From contig NZ_OZ253573.1 in NCBI RefSeq assembly GCF_965262965.1, positions 310,001 to 374,000 on the forward strand: a stretch of DNA of 64,000 nt. Reading direction: 5' to 3'. A program made the position numbers and the translations under genes. Source of the stretch: Poriferisodalis sp965262965. GTDB lineage: Bacteria > Actinomycetota > Acidimicrobiia > Acidimicrobiales > Poriferisodalaceae. The notes beneath the pieces are model-generated. The model did no database searches, was not told the DNA's origin, and saw only the letters and a list, made by a program, of their open reading frames with translations. This document shows positions 42,820-52,391 of this stretch, piece by piece; the first letter of the stretch is position 1, and the number at the start of each line of letters is the position of its first letter.

Positions 42820-44127
42820 ATGGCAGCGGATCTCGTGATCACGGGTGGCAGGCTCACAGACGCAGCGAAGCCGCTCACCGTGGACCCTGTCGACGTCGTC
42901 ATCGAAGATGGGCAGATCGTCGCCGTCATGCCCGCCGGCGACGCTGGCCCCGCTCGCCGCACGCTCGATGCCACCGGCGCATTGGTGATGCCTGGGTTTG
43001 TCGATATTCAGGTGCACTTCCGCACGCCGGGCGGCACCGAGAGCGAGGACATCGCATCGGGTGCGGCCGGAGCGGCGATGGGCGGCGTCACGGCTTGCGT
43101 GATGATGCCGAACACGAATCCGACCATCGACAGCCCCGACATGGTCCGCGAAGTGCTCTCGCTTGCCACCGGAGCCCCGTGCGACGTGCGGACCTCCGCC
43201 GCGATCACGCTGGGCCGACAAGGCGAGCGGCTTACCGATATGGCGGCGCTGCATGCCGCCGGTGTTCGGGTGTTTACCGACGACGGCGATTGCGTGGCCG
43301 ACGACGCCCTCATGGAGATGGCGCTCGCCGCCACCGTCGGCCTGCCGGGCTCCGTGGTCAGCCAGCACGCCGAGGACCCGTCGATGGTTGCGGGCGGGGT
43401 CATCAACGACGGTGCGGTCGCGCAGCGCCTGGGTCTCGCCGGCCGTCCGGCGGCGGCCGAGGAGAGCATCGTGGCGCGTGATCTGGCACTCGCAGCCACG
43501 ACCGGGGGTCGGTACCACGTCTTGCACCTGTCCACGTCTGCTGCGATGGCCCGAGTCTCGATTGCGAAGCGAAACGGCCTCAATGCGACAGCGGAGGTGA
43601 CGCCACAGCATCTCGTGCTTACCGAGGACGACATCGAGCGACTCGGCACGACCGGCAAGATGAACCCCCCACTGCGCCTGCGCAGCGACGTAGAAGCCTT
43701 GCGCCTCGGAATCTGCGACGGCACCCTCGACGCGGTCGCGACTGATCACGCGCCGCACCACCCCTCGCTGAAGGACACCTCGCTGCGCGATGCCGCTGCG
43801 GGCATGACCGGCGTGGAGACGATGGCATCGGTGATCTGGTCAGAGATGGTGGAAGCGGGCGCAATGTCGCCCGCCCGTTTTGTCGAGGTGGTCTCGATGG
43901 CGCCGGCACGCATTGCCGGTATTGCCGAGCACGGTCACCGCGTCGAAGCGGGGATGCCCGCCAACCTCGCAGTGTTCGATCCCGCCCAGCACTGGACGGT
44001 CCACGCTGACGAGCTGCAGTCACGCAGTCGCAACACGCCATGGGCGGGTCGCGAACTCACCGGCAAAGTGCGCCACACCGTGCTGGCCGGCCGCCCCGTG
44101 GTTGCCGACGGCGAACTCTGCAGCTGA
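42820..44127 (+). CDS. pyrC: Dihydroorotase-like amidohydrolase
   Basis: Amidohydrolase of the type I dihydroorotase group (third pyrimidine step). The 435 residues contain PNTNP, QHAEDPS, HLSTSAA and the catalytic ATDHAPHHP region. The first metal motif reads DIQVHFR: Gln64 replaces the first His of the usual H-X-H, with His66 and Arg68 kept. This may change metal binding, or mark a clade-specific variant. Other pyr genes are not adjacent, so a different amidohydrolase role is possible. It converges with the CoA-transferase gene. Confidence 0.82.
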   Translation: MAADLVITGGRLTDAAKPLTVDPVDVVIEDGQIVAVMPAGDAGPARRTLDATGALVMPGFVDIQVHFRTPGGTESEDIASGAAGAAMGGVTACVMMPNTNPTIDSPDMVREVLSLATGAPCDVRTSAAITLGRQGERLTDMAALHAAGVRVFTDDGDCVADDALMEMALAATVGLPGSVVSQHAEDPSMVAGGVINDGAVAQRLGLAGRPAAAEESIVARDLALAATTGGRYHVLHLSTSAAMARVSIAKRNGLNATAEVTPQHLVLTEDDIERLGTTGKMNPPLRLRSDVEALRLGICDGTLDAVATDHAPHHPSLKDTSLRDAAAGMTGVETMASVIWSEMVEAGAMSPARFVEVVSMAPARIAGIAEHGHRVEAGMPANLAVFDPAQHWTVHADELQSRSRNTPWAGRELTGKVRHTVLAGRPVVADGELCS

Positions 44128-44146
44128 GCCTCGGGATCGACCCCGG

Positions 44147-44170
44147 CGGCTGAGCCCGGCGACTCAGCCG
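44147..44170. terminator. Palindromic hairpin between convergent genes
   Basis: CGGCTGAG at 44147-44154 pairs with CTCAGCCG at 44163-44170 over an eight-base loop, between the stops of pyrC and the CoA-transferase gene. A second CTCAGCCGTGC copy follows. No T-run is present, but position and symmetry suggest a bidirectional terminator. Confidence 0.5.
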
Positions 44171-44193
44171 TGCCTCAGCCGTGCCTGACGCAG

Positions 44194-45384
44194 CTACCAG
44201 GCCCCCGCCTCGCGCCACCGCTCCAGGTCGTCCCATTCGACGCCAAGCTCGAGCAGCACTTCCTCGGTGTGCTGGCCAAGCTCAGGCACTTGGTTGCTGA
44301 ACCGCGTCGGCGTGTCGCTCATCGTGATCGGGCACCCCACCCAGGTCTGTTCGCCCCATTCGTCGTGGTCGGCCTTGGCCAGGTAGCCGTTGGCATAGGG
44401 CTGCTCGCTGGCCACAACTTCGGAATGCGAGCGCACCGCGCAGAACCGCTGTTCCTCTGCCTCGAGCCGCTTTGACCATTCCTCGGTGGTCCGCGTCCCG
44501 AACACCTCGATGAAGAACGCCCGCATCTCCGCAGACACTTCCGGGCTGACGAAGTAGGCATTGAACGTCGGATGGTCCACCATGTCGGGCCGCTCGATGG
44601 CCCTGCACATGCCTGGCCACAAGTGCTCGGGGCAGCCCGCCATGGCCAAGTAGCCGTCGGCGGTGGGGAAGATGCCGTACAGCGCGTGCACCAGGGGATG
44701 CCCGCCGTTCGAACGGCCTGCTTCGTTGCCTGTCAGCAGCAGGTGGGTGTACTCGACCGCCTGGAGCCAGATCTGCCCGCCCAGCAGGCTGACGTCGACT
44801 CGCTGACCCCGGCCCGTGCGTTCACGGGCGAACAGCGCTGCAATCACCCCCGTCTGGAGGTTCTGCGAGCCGCAATGGTCAGCCACCAGCGAGCCATACG
44901 TGGACAGCGGGCCGCCGTCATACCCGCTGGACGCAATCACGCCCCCAGAGGCCTGCCCTGCAATGTCGGCGCCCTCGCGCAAGGCGTCGGGCCCGACGGG
45001 GCCCAAGAAACTGCCCGCCGCCCAGATGATCCCGGGGTTCACTTCGGCGAGCTCCTCGTAGCTCAGGCCCCACTCATCGAGCGTGCCCGGCTTGAAGTTC
45101 GACAGCACCACGTCGGAGGTCTCGACCAGGCGCAAGAACGCCTCCCGACCCGCCCCGATGCGCAGATCCAGCGTCACTGAACGCTTGCCACGGTTGCAGG
45201 CGATGAACACCGAGGTATGGCCGAAGTCCTCCAGCATGTCCACATGGCGGCCCACGTCGCCGATGCCCGGCAGCTCGATTTTGATCACCTCGGCGCCGAG
45301 GTCGTGCAGCATCTCGGCCGCCTGGGGACCCTGCACCAGTGTGGACAGGTCCAGAACTCGAATTCCGTCAAGTGCACCGGCCAT
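44194..45384 (-). CDS. CaiB/BaiF-type (family III) CoA-transferase
   Basis: Family III CoA-transferase. The 396 residues start MAGALDGIRVLDLS and continue with GPQAAEMLHDLGAEVIKIE, a conserved N-terminal signature. The catalytic Asp is likely Asp140 in REGADIAGQASGG. AGGGGGA precedes ATG 45384; the upstream open frame to 45612 is not conserved and overlaps the divergent membrane gene. Substrates for this family include carnitine, formyl-CoA/oxalate and bile or aromatic acids; no specific one is indicated. Confidence 0.9.
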   Translation of the reverse strand: MAGALDGIRVLDLSTLVQGPQAAEMLHDLGAEVIKIELPGIGDVGRHVDMLEDFGHTSVFIACNRGKRSVTLDLRIGAGREAFLRLVETSDVVLSNFKPGTLDEWGLSYEELAEVNPGIIWAAGSFLGPVGPDALREGADIAGQASGGVIASSGYDGGPLSTYGSLVADHCGSQNLQTGVIAALFARERTGRGQRVDVSLLGGQIWLQAVEYTHLLLTGNEAGRSNGGHPLVHALYGIFPTADGYLAMAGCPEHLWPGMCRAIERPDMVDHPTFNAYFVSPEVSAEMRAFFIEVFGTRTTEEWSKRLEAEEQRFCAVRSHSEVVASEQPYANGYLAKADHDEWGEQTWVGCPITMSDTPTRFSNQVPELGQHTEEVLLELGVEWDDLERWREAGAW

Positions 45385-45527
45385 GATTCCCCCTGAGTCC
45401 GTGGATTGCCGATGATGGTAGTGAGCGCTTCGCCAGCCGCCTGCCAGCGGCCCGGCGGCGCCCCGACAGCCGGCGGTGGCTGCTACCTGGGTGGTGCCAG
45501 CGAGACGGGCTGCGAGAATGGTCCGCT

Positions 45528-45854
45528 GTGAGCGACACGGCCGCAGCGCAGACGTCGGCACTCGATGAGGCCAGCGCCCAGTCGCTTCGGTTCTCGATTC
45601 TGATCTCCGCAATCCGCTGCACGCTCACCTACGTGCTCCTCCCGTTCGTCGCGCCGTTCATCGGACTTGCGCCGGGCGTCGGACCCGCTGTGGGCATTCC
45701 CATCGCGCTCGTCGCACTGTGGGCGAACATTGCCAGCATCAAGCGGCATTGGCACTCCGATCACCGGTGGAAATGGCCGGTCAGCGTGCTCAACGTCGGA
45801 ATCATCGTGCTGCTGGCGATCCTGCTCATTCTTGATGTGGGACAGCTGCTGTAG
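45528..45854 (+). CDS. Small hypothetical membrane protein
   Basis: The 108 residues have three hydrophobic segments at about 23-46, 52-68 and 84-105, separated by a basic loop (KRHWHSDHRWKWP). No family was recognised. GTG 45528 has no clear ribosome-binding site. It is divergent from the CoA-transferase gene, and the denD remnant follows 60 bases later. Confidence 0.65.
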   Translation: MSDTAAAQTSALDEASAQSLRFSILISAIRCTLTYVLLPFVAPFIGLAPGVGPAVGIPIALVALWANIASIKRHWHSDHRWKWPVSVLNVGIIVLLAILLILDVGQLL

Positions 45855-45902
45855 CACGCCACAGCCCGGTACCGATGGAGGCGTCTGGGAGAAATCTCAA
45901 GT

Positions 45903-45908
45903 TAGGTT
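45903..45908 (+). promoter_or_regulatory. -10 element TAGGTT, leaderless start for denD
   Basis: TAGGTT ends six bases before ATG 45915 with no ribosome-binding site. The promoter looks intact although the gene is frameshifted. Confidence 0.42.
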
Positions 45909-45914
45909 CGCCGG

Positions 45915-46867
45915 ATGCACGTGCTGATCACCGGGGCCGCAGGGATGCTTGGCCGCAAGTTGACCAAGCGACTGATGGACGTTGGCGTATTACGTGCGAG
46001 GCCTATCGGGCGGATCGATCTCGTCGACATCGTTGAGGGGCCGATCGAGGGCGCCATCTGCACAGCGCCGACCTCTGCGAGCCTGGGGTCGCCACCGAGC
46101 TGCTCAAGCCGATGCCCGAGGTGATCTTCCACCTTGCCGGCGTCGTATCGGGTGAAGCTGAGGCCAATTTCGACAAGGGAATGCTTGTCAACATCGACGG
46201 TGCCCGAGCGCTGTTCGATGCTCTGCGTTTCGCCGAGGGGACCCCACGGGTCGTGTTCACGTCGTCAATAGCGGTCTTCGGTGCGCCCTTTCCCGATCCG
46301 ATCCCCGATGAATTCCACCTGACGCCGCTCACCTCCTATGGCACGCAGAAAATGGTCGCCGAAGCACTCCTCGCCGACTACAGCCGCCGTGGTTTCTTCG
46401 ATGGCATCGGCATACGACTTCCCACCATCAGCGTTCGCCCCGGTCCCCCCAATGCCGCTGCATCTGGCTTCTTCAGCGGCATCATCCGTGAACCGCTGGC
46501 TGGAACACAGGCGGTGCTGCCCGTTTCCAGGGAGGTACGCCACAGCCACGCCAGCCCTCGCACGGCAATCGAGTACATGGTCCATGCTGGGGAACTCGAC
46601 AGCGCGGCATTGGGAGCACGCCGCAACCTCACCATGGCCGGGGTCTCGGTAACAGTCGGCGAACAGATCGAAGCCCTCACTCGCGTCGCTGGGCCTGATG
46701 CCGAAGCACTGATCGCCGAAGCACCCGACCCGGCCATCGTGCAGATCGTCTCCGGGTGGCCCGAGCGATTCGACACTCGGCGGGTTCTGGACCTGGGCTT
46801 CGCACCCGACCAGAGCTACGACGACATCATTCGCGCCTACATCGAAGACGACTTCGCCTCGCGCTGA
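45915..46867 (+). pseudogene. denD: NAD-dependent epimerase-type dehydrogenase (DenD-like), frameshifted
   Basis: The first frame gives HVLITGAAGMLGRKLTKRLM, the NAD-binding loop of DenD-type D-erythronate dehydrogenases, and runs to a stop at 46124. The rest is in another frame: ADLCEPG, then PEVIFHLAGVVSGEAEANFD, TSSIAVFGAPFPDPIP, the catalytic SYGTQK and the terminal YDDIIRAYIEDD. The switch lies near 46060-46067. Both halves are well conserved with no other damage, so a recent one-base change or a sequencing error is as likely as old decay. Confidence 0.8.
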
Positions 46868-47053
46868 GCGGGAGTCGCAGGCCCGAATGGCCCGTGGGCC
46901 CAATCGCATGAGGATGGGGAACAAGAGCGGGAAACACGAGTGTCAACGCGCAGGGTCGCGCGTTTGGCACACTGGCTGAACATGCAGGTACATGTCCCAG
47001 CAACTGCGGCGGCGGGCGCAGTGACGGCATGCCCTGTCCGAGCGGTGACGCCG

Positions 47054-48268
47054 ATGCGCATTCTCTTTGCTGACAAGATCGATACCGGACGCCTTGGCCG
47101 GCTCGAAGCTGCGGGCCACGAGTGCATCGTCAAGCCCGAGCTGACCGCCGACGACCTTGCCGAGCACATCGGAGGCGTCGAAGTCCTGGTCGTGCGCAGC
47201 ACCGAGGTGAAGCGCAAAGTGTTCAAGGCCGCCGATCGGCTCGCCATGGTGCTGCGCGCCGGCGCCGGAACTGACACCATCGACTGTGACGGGGCCAGCA
47301 AGTACGGCGTGTATATCTGCAACGTACCGGGTCGCAACGCTGTGGCCGTTGCCGAGCTGACGATGGGCTTGCTGCTGTCGGTCGACCGCCAGATCCCCGA
47401 CGCCACCTCGGACCTGCACGAGGGGCGCTGGAACAAATCCCAGTACATGGGCGCCTCGGGTCTGAAGGGTCGGCGGATGGCCGTCGTGGGCATGGGCAAC
47501 ATTGGCATCGAAGTCACCCGCCGAGCCGCTGCGTTCGGCATCGAGGTAGCGGCGCTGTATCGCTCAGACCGTTCAGCCGAGCTGCTCGCCGAGATGAAGC
47601 GGCTTGAGATCGAGATCGCTCCCGACTGGGACGCCCTGTTGGCAGAGGCCGACATCGTCTCGCTGCACCTGCCTGCCAACCCCGAGACGTGCGGCCTCGT
47701 GGACGCAGAGTTCCTGGCGAAGATGCCCGACGGTGCGATCCTGCTCAACACGTCCCGCGGCGAGATCGTGGACGAGAGTGCGTTGCTGCGAGCACTCGAC
47801 GAGCGAGGCATGCGGGCAGGGCTCGACGTCTTCCAGGGAGAGCCTCCCGAGGCCGAGCCGAACTGGCGCTCGCCGCTGGCGTCGCATCCAAGCGTGACCG
47901 GCACGCACCACATCGGAGCCTCGACGACTCAAGCCTTAGAGGACATTGCCGACGGTGTCGTGGAAGTCCTGGAGGCGTTCTCGACCGGCGAAGTGCTGAA
48001 CTGCGTGAATCGTGCCGAGCGGCCCTTGGGTCGCAGCACCATCGTGGTACGCCACCGTGATCAGGTCGGTGTGCTTGCGGGAATCCTGATGACGTTGCGA
48101 GCGAGCGGGATCAACGTGTTGCAGATGCGCAACGAGATCCTGGCAGGGCCGAAGCACCATGCAGCCGTGGCGACGATCCGAGTATCACGCCGTCCCTCCC
48201 AAAAGGTGCTGGCTGAGCTCAACGCGATGGAAGCCATCTACGGACTGCGCCTCATCAAACCCTGCTGA
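47054..48268 (+). CDS. serA: D-3-phosphoglycerate dehydrogenase
   Basis: First enzyme of serine synthesis, oxidising 3-phosphoglycerate with NAD. The 404 residues have the NAD loop GMGNIG at 146-151, the catalytic set Arg235 (NTSRGEIVD), Glu264 and His286 (GTHHIGAS), and a C-terminal ACT domain (about 325-404) that usually mediates serine feedback. ATG 47054 starts the first beta strand; an ATG at 46982 would add 24 unconserved residues. It fits the one-carbon context through serine, but no co-transcription is evident. Confidence 0.92.
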   Translation: MRILFADKIDTGRLGRLEAAGHECIVKPELTADDLAEHIGGVEVLVVRSTEVKRKVFKAADRLAMVLRAGAGTDTIDCDGASKYGVYICNVPGRNAVAVAELTMGLLLSVDRQIPDATSDLHEGRWNKSQYMGASGLKGRRMAVVGMGNIGIEVTRRAAAFGIEVAALYRSDRSAELLAEMKRLEIEIAPDWDALLAEADIVSLHLPANPETCGLVDAEFLAKMPDGAILLNTSRGEIVDESALLRALDERGMRAGLDVFQGEPPEAEPNWRSPLASHPSVTGTHHIGASTTQALEDIADGVVEVLEAFSTGEVLNCVNRAERPLGRSTIVVRHRDQVGVLAGILMTLRASGINVLQMRNEILAGPKHHAAVATIRVSRRPSQKVLAELNAMEAIYGLRLIKPC

Positions 48269-48306
48269 GGCCAGATCTCAGCGTCGTTCACCTCCGCTTT
48301 GACTCT

Positions 48307-48312
48307 TAGCCT
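48307..48312 (+). promoter_or_regulatory. -10 element TAGCCT, leaderless start for the MFS gene
   Basis: TAGCCT ends six bases before GTG 48319. No ribosome-binding site is present. The same hexamer precedes bpa. Confidence 0.42.
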
Positions 48313-48318
48313 GAGCCG

Positions 48319-49614
48319 GTGCACACCCCGACACCGCGGAGCTCGATGGTGCCCGTGCTCGTGGCCGGAAGCATCGTCACTGCCGTGACGCTCGGTGTGC
48401 GGGCCACGATGGGGCTGTTTCCCGACGAGATCGATGCCTCCTTGGGGGTGGGTATCGACACGGTCGGGCTGACCGTGGCCCTGCAGAATCTGATCTGGGG
48501 TCTGGGCCAGCCCATCGCCGGCGCGATTGCTGATCGGTTCGGCGCTGTTCGGGTCCTGTTCGTCGGGGCCGTGATCTATGCCGCCGGGTTGCTGGTCATG
48601 GCGACGGCGTCGGGCCCGGCGAGCCTGTACTTCGGCGGCGGGTTCGTGACGGGTCTGGGTATGTCTGCGGCCTCGTTCGCCGTCGTGCTCGCAGCGATGG
48701 GAAAGCTGGTGGATCCGCAGCGACGCACCTTTGCGCTCGGGATCGCTACGGCGTTCGGATCCTTCGGTCATTTCGTTCTGGTGCCCCTCACGGGCGTGCT
48801 GATCGGCTCGCTCGGGTGGCGCACGGCGCTGGCGTTGCTGGCGCTGGTTGCCGTCTCGATCGTTGTGGTGCTGCGACCCCTGCGCACGCCGCCCGCTGGC
48901 CTACCGGGTGGGTCCGGCACGGACACCGCGCCCGACGCAGCGACTGCCGAGACTGCGGACCACGACGAGCCGCTGCGATCTGTGCTGACGCGTGCTGCGC
49001 GCCATCGTGACTACGTGATGCTCAACGCAGCGTTCTTCGTCTGCGGCTTCCATGTCACCTTCATCGGTGTCCACCTGCCCAAGTCCCTCACCGATGCGGG
49101 CCACAGCGCACGGATCGCCACGCTGTCGTGGGCCTTCATTGGCTTGTTCAACATCGTGGGGGCCTTTGCTGCGGGGGTTCTCGGTTCACGAATCGACAAG
49201 AGCCGTCTGCTCAGCATCATCTATATGGGCCGGGCCGTGGCGTTCGTGGGCTTGCTGGTGCTGCCGGCCACGCCGCTGGTGGCATTGGGCTTCGGCGCTG
49301 TGGTCGGCCTCGTCTGGCTGGCCAGTGTCCCGCTGACGTCCGGGATCGTCCTGGGCCAGTTCGGCGTGCGCAACGCCGGGACGCTGTTCGGGTTCGTCTT
49401 CCTCTGTCACCAGATTGGCGCCTTTGCCGGGTCCTACGGAGCGGGAGTGCTGCGTGAGGCGACAGGTTCATATGACCTGTGGTGGTGGCTCGCCGCGGCC
49501 CTGGGAATCGTCGCGGCTGCGCTGCATCTGGCCATCTCCGATCAGCCCGCGGCCCGCCCCTTGCGACCCTGCGCCCGAGCACGGCGGTGCGGGCCTACGA
49601 TGTGGCGGAGCTAG
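48319..49614 (+). CDS. MFS transporter
   Basis: Major facilitator superfamily permease of 431 residues with about 12 membrane helices in two halves separated by a hydrophilic loop near 195-225. The motif A-like GAIADRFGAVR follows helix 2. The last 25 residues are Arg/Pro-rich and cytoplasmic. The GTG start is supported by the leaderless -10; an ATG at 48346 is also possible. Substrate unknown. Its stop overlaps the convergent MTHFR-like stop by four bases. Confidence 0.88.
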   Translation: MHTPTPRSSMVPVLVAGSIVTAVTLGVRATMGLFPDEIDASLGVGIDTVGLTVALQNLIWGLGQPIAGAIADRFGAVRVLFVGAVIYAAGLLVMATASGPASLYFGGGFVTGLGMSAASFAVVLAAMGKLVDPQRRTFALGIATAFGSFGHFVLVPLTGVLIGSLGWRTALALLALVAVSIVVVLRPLRTPPAGLPGGSGTDTAPDAATAETADHDEPLRSVLTRAARHRDYVMLNAAFFVCGFHVTFIGVHLPKSLTDAGHSARIATLSWAFIGLFNIVGAFAAGVLGSRIDKSRLLSIIYMGRAVAFVGLLVLPATPLVALGFGAVVGLVWLASVPLTSGIVLGQFGVRNAGTLFGFVFLCHQIGAFAGSYGAGVLREATGSYDLWWWLAAALGIVAAALHLAISDQPAARPLRPCARARRCGPTMWRS

Positions 49615-50561
49615 CGCAGCTGGCTGATTGCGGCGTCTCGCCAGGCCATCGTGGATTCGATGGCGTTGAACGTGAAGACATGCAGGCCAGCGATGTTGAG
49701 CCGGTCGGCTTCCGCAGCGAGCTTGTTGAGCAATGCGCTGGGGTCATAGCCGCCGGGCCGCAGCAGCCGTGCGACAGCACCACGGTTCTTCCGCAGGTAT
49801 CGCAGGGAGGCGCCGATGCCGAGGCGAGTGCCGATGCGCACCAGACGTGCTGGTTCGACGGCGCCAGGGATGCCGAGATGGACCGGCAGCATTAAACCGC
49901 TTTGGCGCTCAGCAGCCAGCCAGTCGGTGATCGAGCGCCCGTGGAAGCACATCTGCGTGGACGCGTGCCCCTCGATGCCCGCACTTCGTAGGATCGCCTG
50001 CTTTGTGTGGAGCGCGTCATGCAGCACATCGTCTGCGATGAGCGCATGACCTTCGGGGTACGCAGTGACACCGATATGGGTCAGTGAGTGATCGACATCG
50101 ACCAGTGTTTCGAGCAGCGCGACAGCGCTGTCGAACGGGCCAGCGGGCGACATCACATCGCCTCCCACAAGAAAGATCTCGTTCAGGCCTAAGTCGGCCA
50201 GGCGCCCCAACATCTCTTCGAGATGCCCCCGGCTGCGGACCATGCGAGCGGCGATGTGGGGGACCGGCCGATGTCCGAGCGTGCACAGCTGCGCTGTGAG
50301 ATCCAGCGTGTCCTCGAGCGTCTTGGACGCTGATGCGGTCACGGAAACCGGAGCATTCGCAGGCAAGTGCGGAAGTTGCTCGGTGAGGTTCTTGAGCGGG
50401 ATCAACTCCCACTGGGCTTCGCTGAGGAGCCGACGGAGCGCATCGCTGGTGCTTGCCGACGTCGGGGTCCCGCGCCGCCCCGACTGCACACGTGCGGCCG
50501 CGGACATGCGTGCGGCCGCGGCTGCGCGACAGGCGCGCACGGTGGTGAACATTATGACCAT
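49611..50561 (-). CDS. Methylenetetrahydrofolate reductase-like protein
   Basis: TIM-barrel flavoprotein of the MTHFR family, which interconverts 5,10-methylene-THF and 5-methyl-THF. The 316 residues have VSVTASASKTLEDTLDL, HIAARMVRSRGHLEEML, a conserved IFLVGGD strand, MCFHGRSITDWL and the terminal AGLHVFTFN. It belongs to a divergent actinobacterial group and could have another folate-linked role. It starts 15 bases after fhs in the same direction, so the two folate genes form an operon. ATG 50561 is the first in frame; shorter starts are possible. Confidence 0.82.
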   Translation of the reverse strand: MVIMFTTVRACRAAAAARMSAAARVQSGRRGTPTSASTSDALRRLLSEAQWELIPLKNLTEQLPHLPANAPVSVTASASKTLEDTLDLTAQLCTLGHRPVPHIAARMVRSRGHLEEMLGRLADLGLNEIFLVGGDVMSPAGPFDSAVALLETLVDVDHSLTHIGVTAYPEGHALIADDVLHDALHTKQAILRSAGIEGHASTQMCFHGRSITDWLAAERQSGLMLPVHLGIPGAVEPARLVRIGTRLGIGASLRYLRKNRGAVARLLRPGGYDPSALLNKLAAEADRLNIAGLHVFTFNAIESTMAWRDAAISQLR

Positions 50562-50576
50562 CGGAGTCGCTCCGGC

Positions 50577-52286
50577 TCAGCTCAGGCCGACGATCTCACC
50601 GTCGGCGTCGAGGTCGATGTGGCGTGCGGCCGGGTCACGACCCAAGCCGGGCATGGTGCGCATGTCGCCGCAGATCGGGTACACGAAGCCGGCGCCCACC
50701 GACGCACGCACCTCGCGCACCGGCAGCGTCCAGCCCGTCGGCGCACCTTTCAGCGACGCATCCGACGAGATCGACAGGTGCGTCTTGGCGATGCACACGG
50801 GCAGATTGCCGAAGCCGTTGCGCTCGTAGCTGTCGAGCTCACGGTTTGCCCGGGCGGTGTAGCTCACGTTGTCGGCGCCGTACACGTTGGTCGCGACGGC
50901 GTGGATCTTGTCCCGCAGCGGAATGTCGTCGGGATAGAGAACCGCAAAGTCCGTCGGCTCTTCTGCGGCTTCGGCCACTGCGGTGGCGAGCTCGGCTGCA
51001 CCTGCCCCGCCGTTCGCAAAATGGGTGCAGCGCGCCGAGCGGGCGCCGTACTCGGATGCGATCTCCGCGATGGCGTCGAGATCAACCCCGTGATCGCCGG
51101 GGAACTCGTTGATGGCCACCACCGGTGACACCCCGTGCATCCGCACGTTCTGCAGCTGCTTGCGCAGGTTGTCGCCACCGGCGTGGACTTCGTCGGGGTT
51201 TGCCTCGAGCAAGGCCGCGGGCAGGGGTCGTCCCGCCGCGATGCGATGGTTGCCCGAGTGTGCCTTGAGACCCCGCACGGTTGCGACGATGACGGCGGCA
51301 TCGGGGGACACGCCCGAATACCGGCACTTGATGTTGAAGAAGCGCTCAGCGCCCATGTCGGCGCCGAATCCGGCCTCGGTCAGCAAGAAATCGGACGTGT
51401 GGATGCCGATGCGATCGGCCACGATCGAGGAGTTTCCCGTGGCGATGTTTCCGAAGGGCCCCGTGTGCACGAGCGCCGGTGTGCCTTCGAGGGTCTGCAT
51501 CAGGTTCGGCTTGATGGCCTCTCGCAGCAGCACCGCCATCGAGCCGGCAGCGCCGATGTCCTCGGCGGTGACCGGTTCGCCCGCGCCGGTATAGCCCAGC
51601 ACGATGCGGCCGAGCCGAGCCCGCAGATCCTCCATCGACGTGCACAACGCCAGGGTCGCCATCACTTCGGACGCAGCGGTGATGTCGAAGCCGGACTCGC
51701 GGGGGATGCCGTCGAGGCGCCCGCCGAGCCCGATCGTGATGTTGCGCAGCGCCCGGTCGTTGACGTCGAGCACACGCCGCCAGGTGATGTTGTGAATATC
51801 GAGGCTCGGCTCGCTGCCGTGATACAGGTGCGCATCCAGCATTGCCGCACAGAGGTTGTGCGCGGCAGTCACGGCGTGCATGTCGCCGGTGAGGTGCAGG
51901 TTGAACAGGTCCATCGGCACGACCTGGCTGTAGCCGCCGCCGGCTGCGCCTCCCTTGATGCCGAACGTCGGGCCCATCGACGGCTGGCGGATGGCAATCG
52001 TCGCAGTGCGGCCAATATGGGCGAAAGCCTGCCCGAGCCCCACGGTCGTCGTTGTCTTGCCCTCGCCAAGAGGCGTCGGCGTGATGGCAGTGACCACCAC
52101 GTAGCGCCCCCGGGGTCGGTCGGCCATGGCTTCGGCAGCCTCCAGCTGGACCTTGGCCACGCCGTGCCCGTACAGCTCCATGAACTCCTGCGGGATGCCC
52201 GCGTCGTTGGCGATCTCGGTGAGCGGTCGGATTGTCGCCGCTGAGGCGATCTCCAGATCGCTCGGAAATTCACTGGCTGCTGTCAT
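50577..52286 (-). CDS. fhs: Formate--tetrahydrofolate ligase
   Basis: ATP-dependent ligase joining formate to THF to make 10-formyl-THF; it also runs in reverse to yield formate and ATP. The 569 residues have the ATP loop TPLGEGKTTTT (Gly74-Lys77), RQPSMGPTFGIKGGAAGGGY and NEFPGDHG. ATG 52286 was chosen because AGGGGG lies at normal spacing; the frame extends 13 codons further without support. It is divergent from the demethylase-like flavoprotein, with a palindromic operator midway, which suggests joint regulation. Confidence 0.95.
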   Translation of the reverse strand: MTAASEFPSDLEIASAATIRPLTEIANDAGIPQEFMELYGHGVAKVQLEAAEAMADRPRGRYVVVTAITPTPLGEGKTTTTVGLGQAFAHIGRTATIAIRQPSMGPTFGIKGGAAGGGYSQVVPMDLFNLHLTGDMHAVTAAHNLCAAMLDAHLYHGSEPSLDIHNITWRRVLDVNDRALRNITIGLGGRLDGIPRESGFDITAASEVMATLALCTSMEDLRARLGRIVLGYTGAGEPVTAEDIGAAGSMAVLLREAIKPNLMQTLEGTPALVHTGPFGNIATGNSSIVADRIGIHTSDFLLTEAGFGADMGAERFFNIKCRYSGVSPDAAVIVATVRGLKAHSGNHRIAAGRPLPAALLEANPDEVHAGGDNLRKQLQNVRMHGVSPVVAINEFPGDHGVDLDAIAEIASEYGARSARCTHFANGGAGAAELATAVAEAAEEPTDFAVLYPDDIPLRDKIHAVATNVYGADNVSYTARANRELDSYERNGFGNLPVCIAKTHLSISSDASLKGAPTGWTLPVREVRASVGAGFVYPICGDMRTMPGLGRDPAARHIDLDADGEIVGLS

Positions 52287-52391
52287 GACGCGCACCCCCT
52301 GTGCTGTGCTGACGGATGCGACCACGCAGCCGCTTCACGCTCCATCAGTGTCGCTCATCCACGCGTTCCTGAGTTACTGTTCCGCGCTAGT

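Noticed and set aside
46880..46905. GGCCC/GGGCC inverted repeat after the denD remnant as a terminator
   Set aside because: Five-base arms with a long loop and no T-run; too weak in a GC-rich genome.
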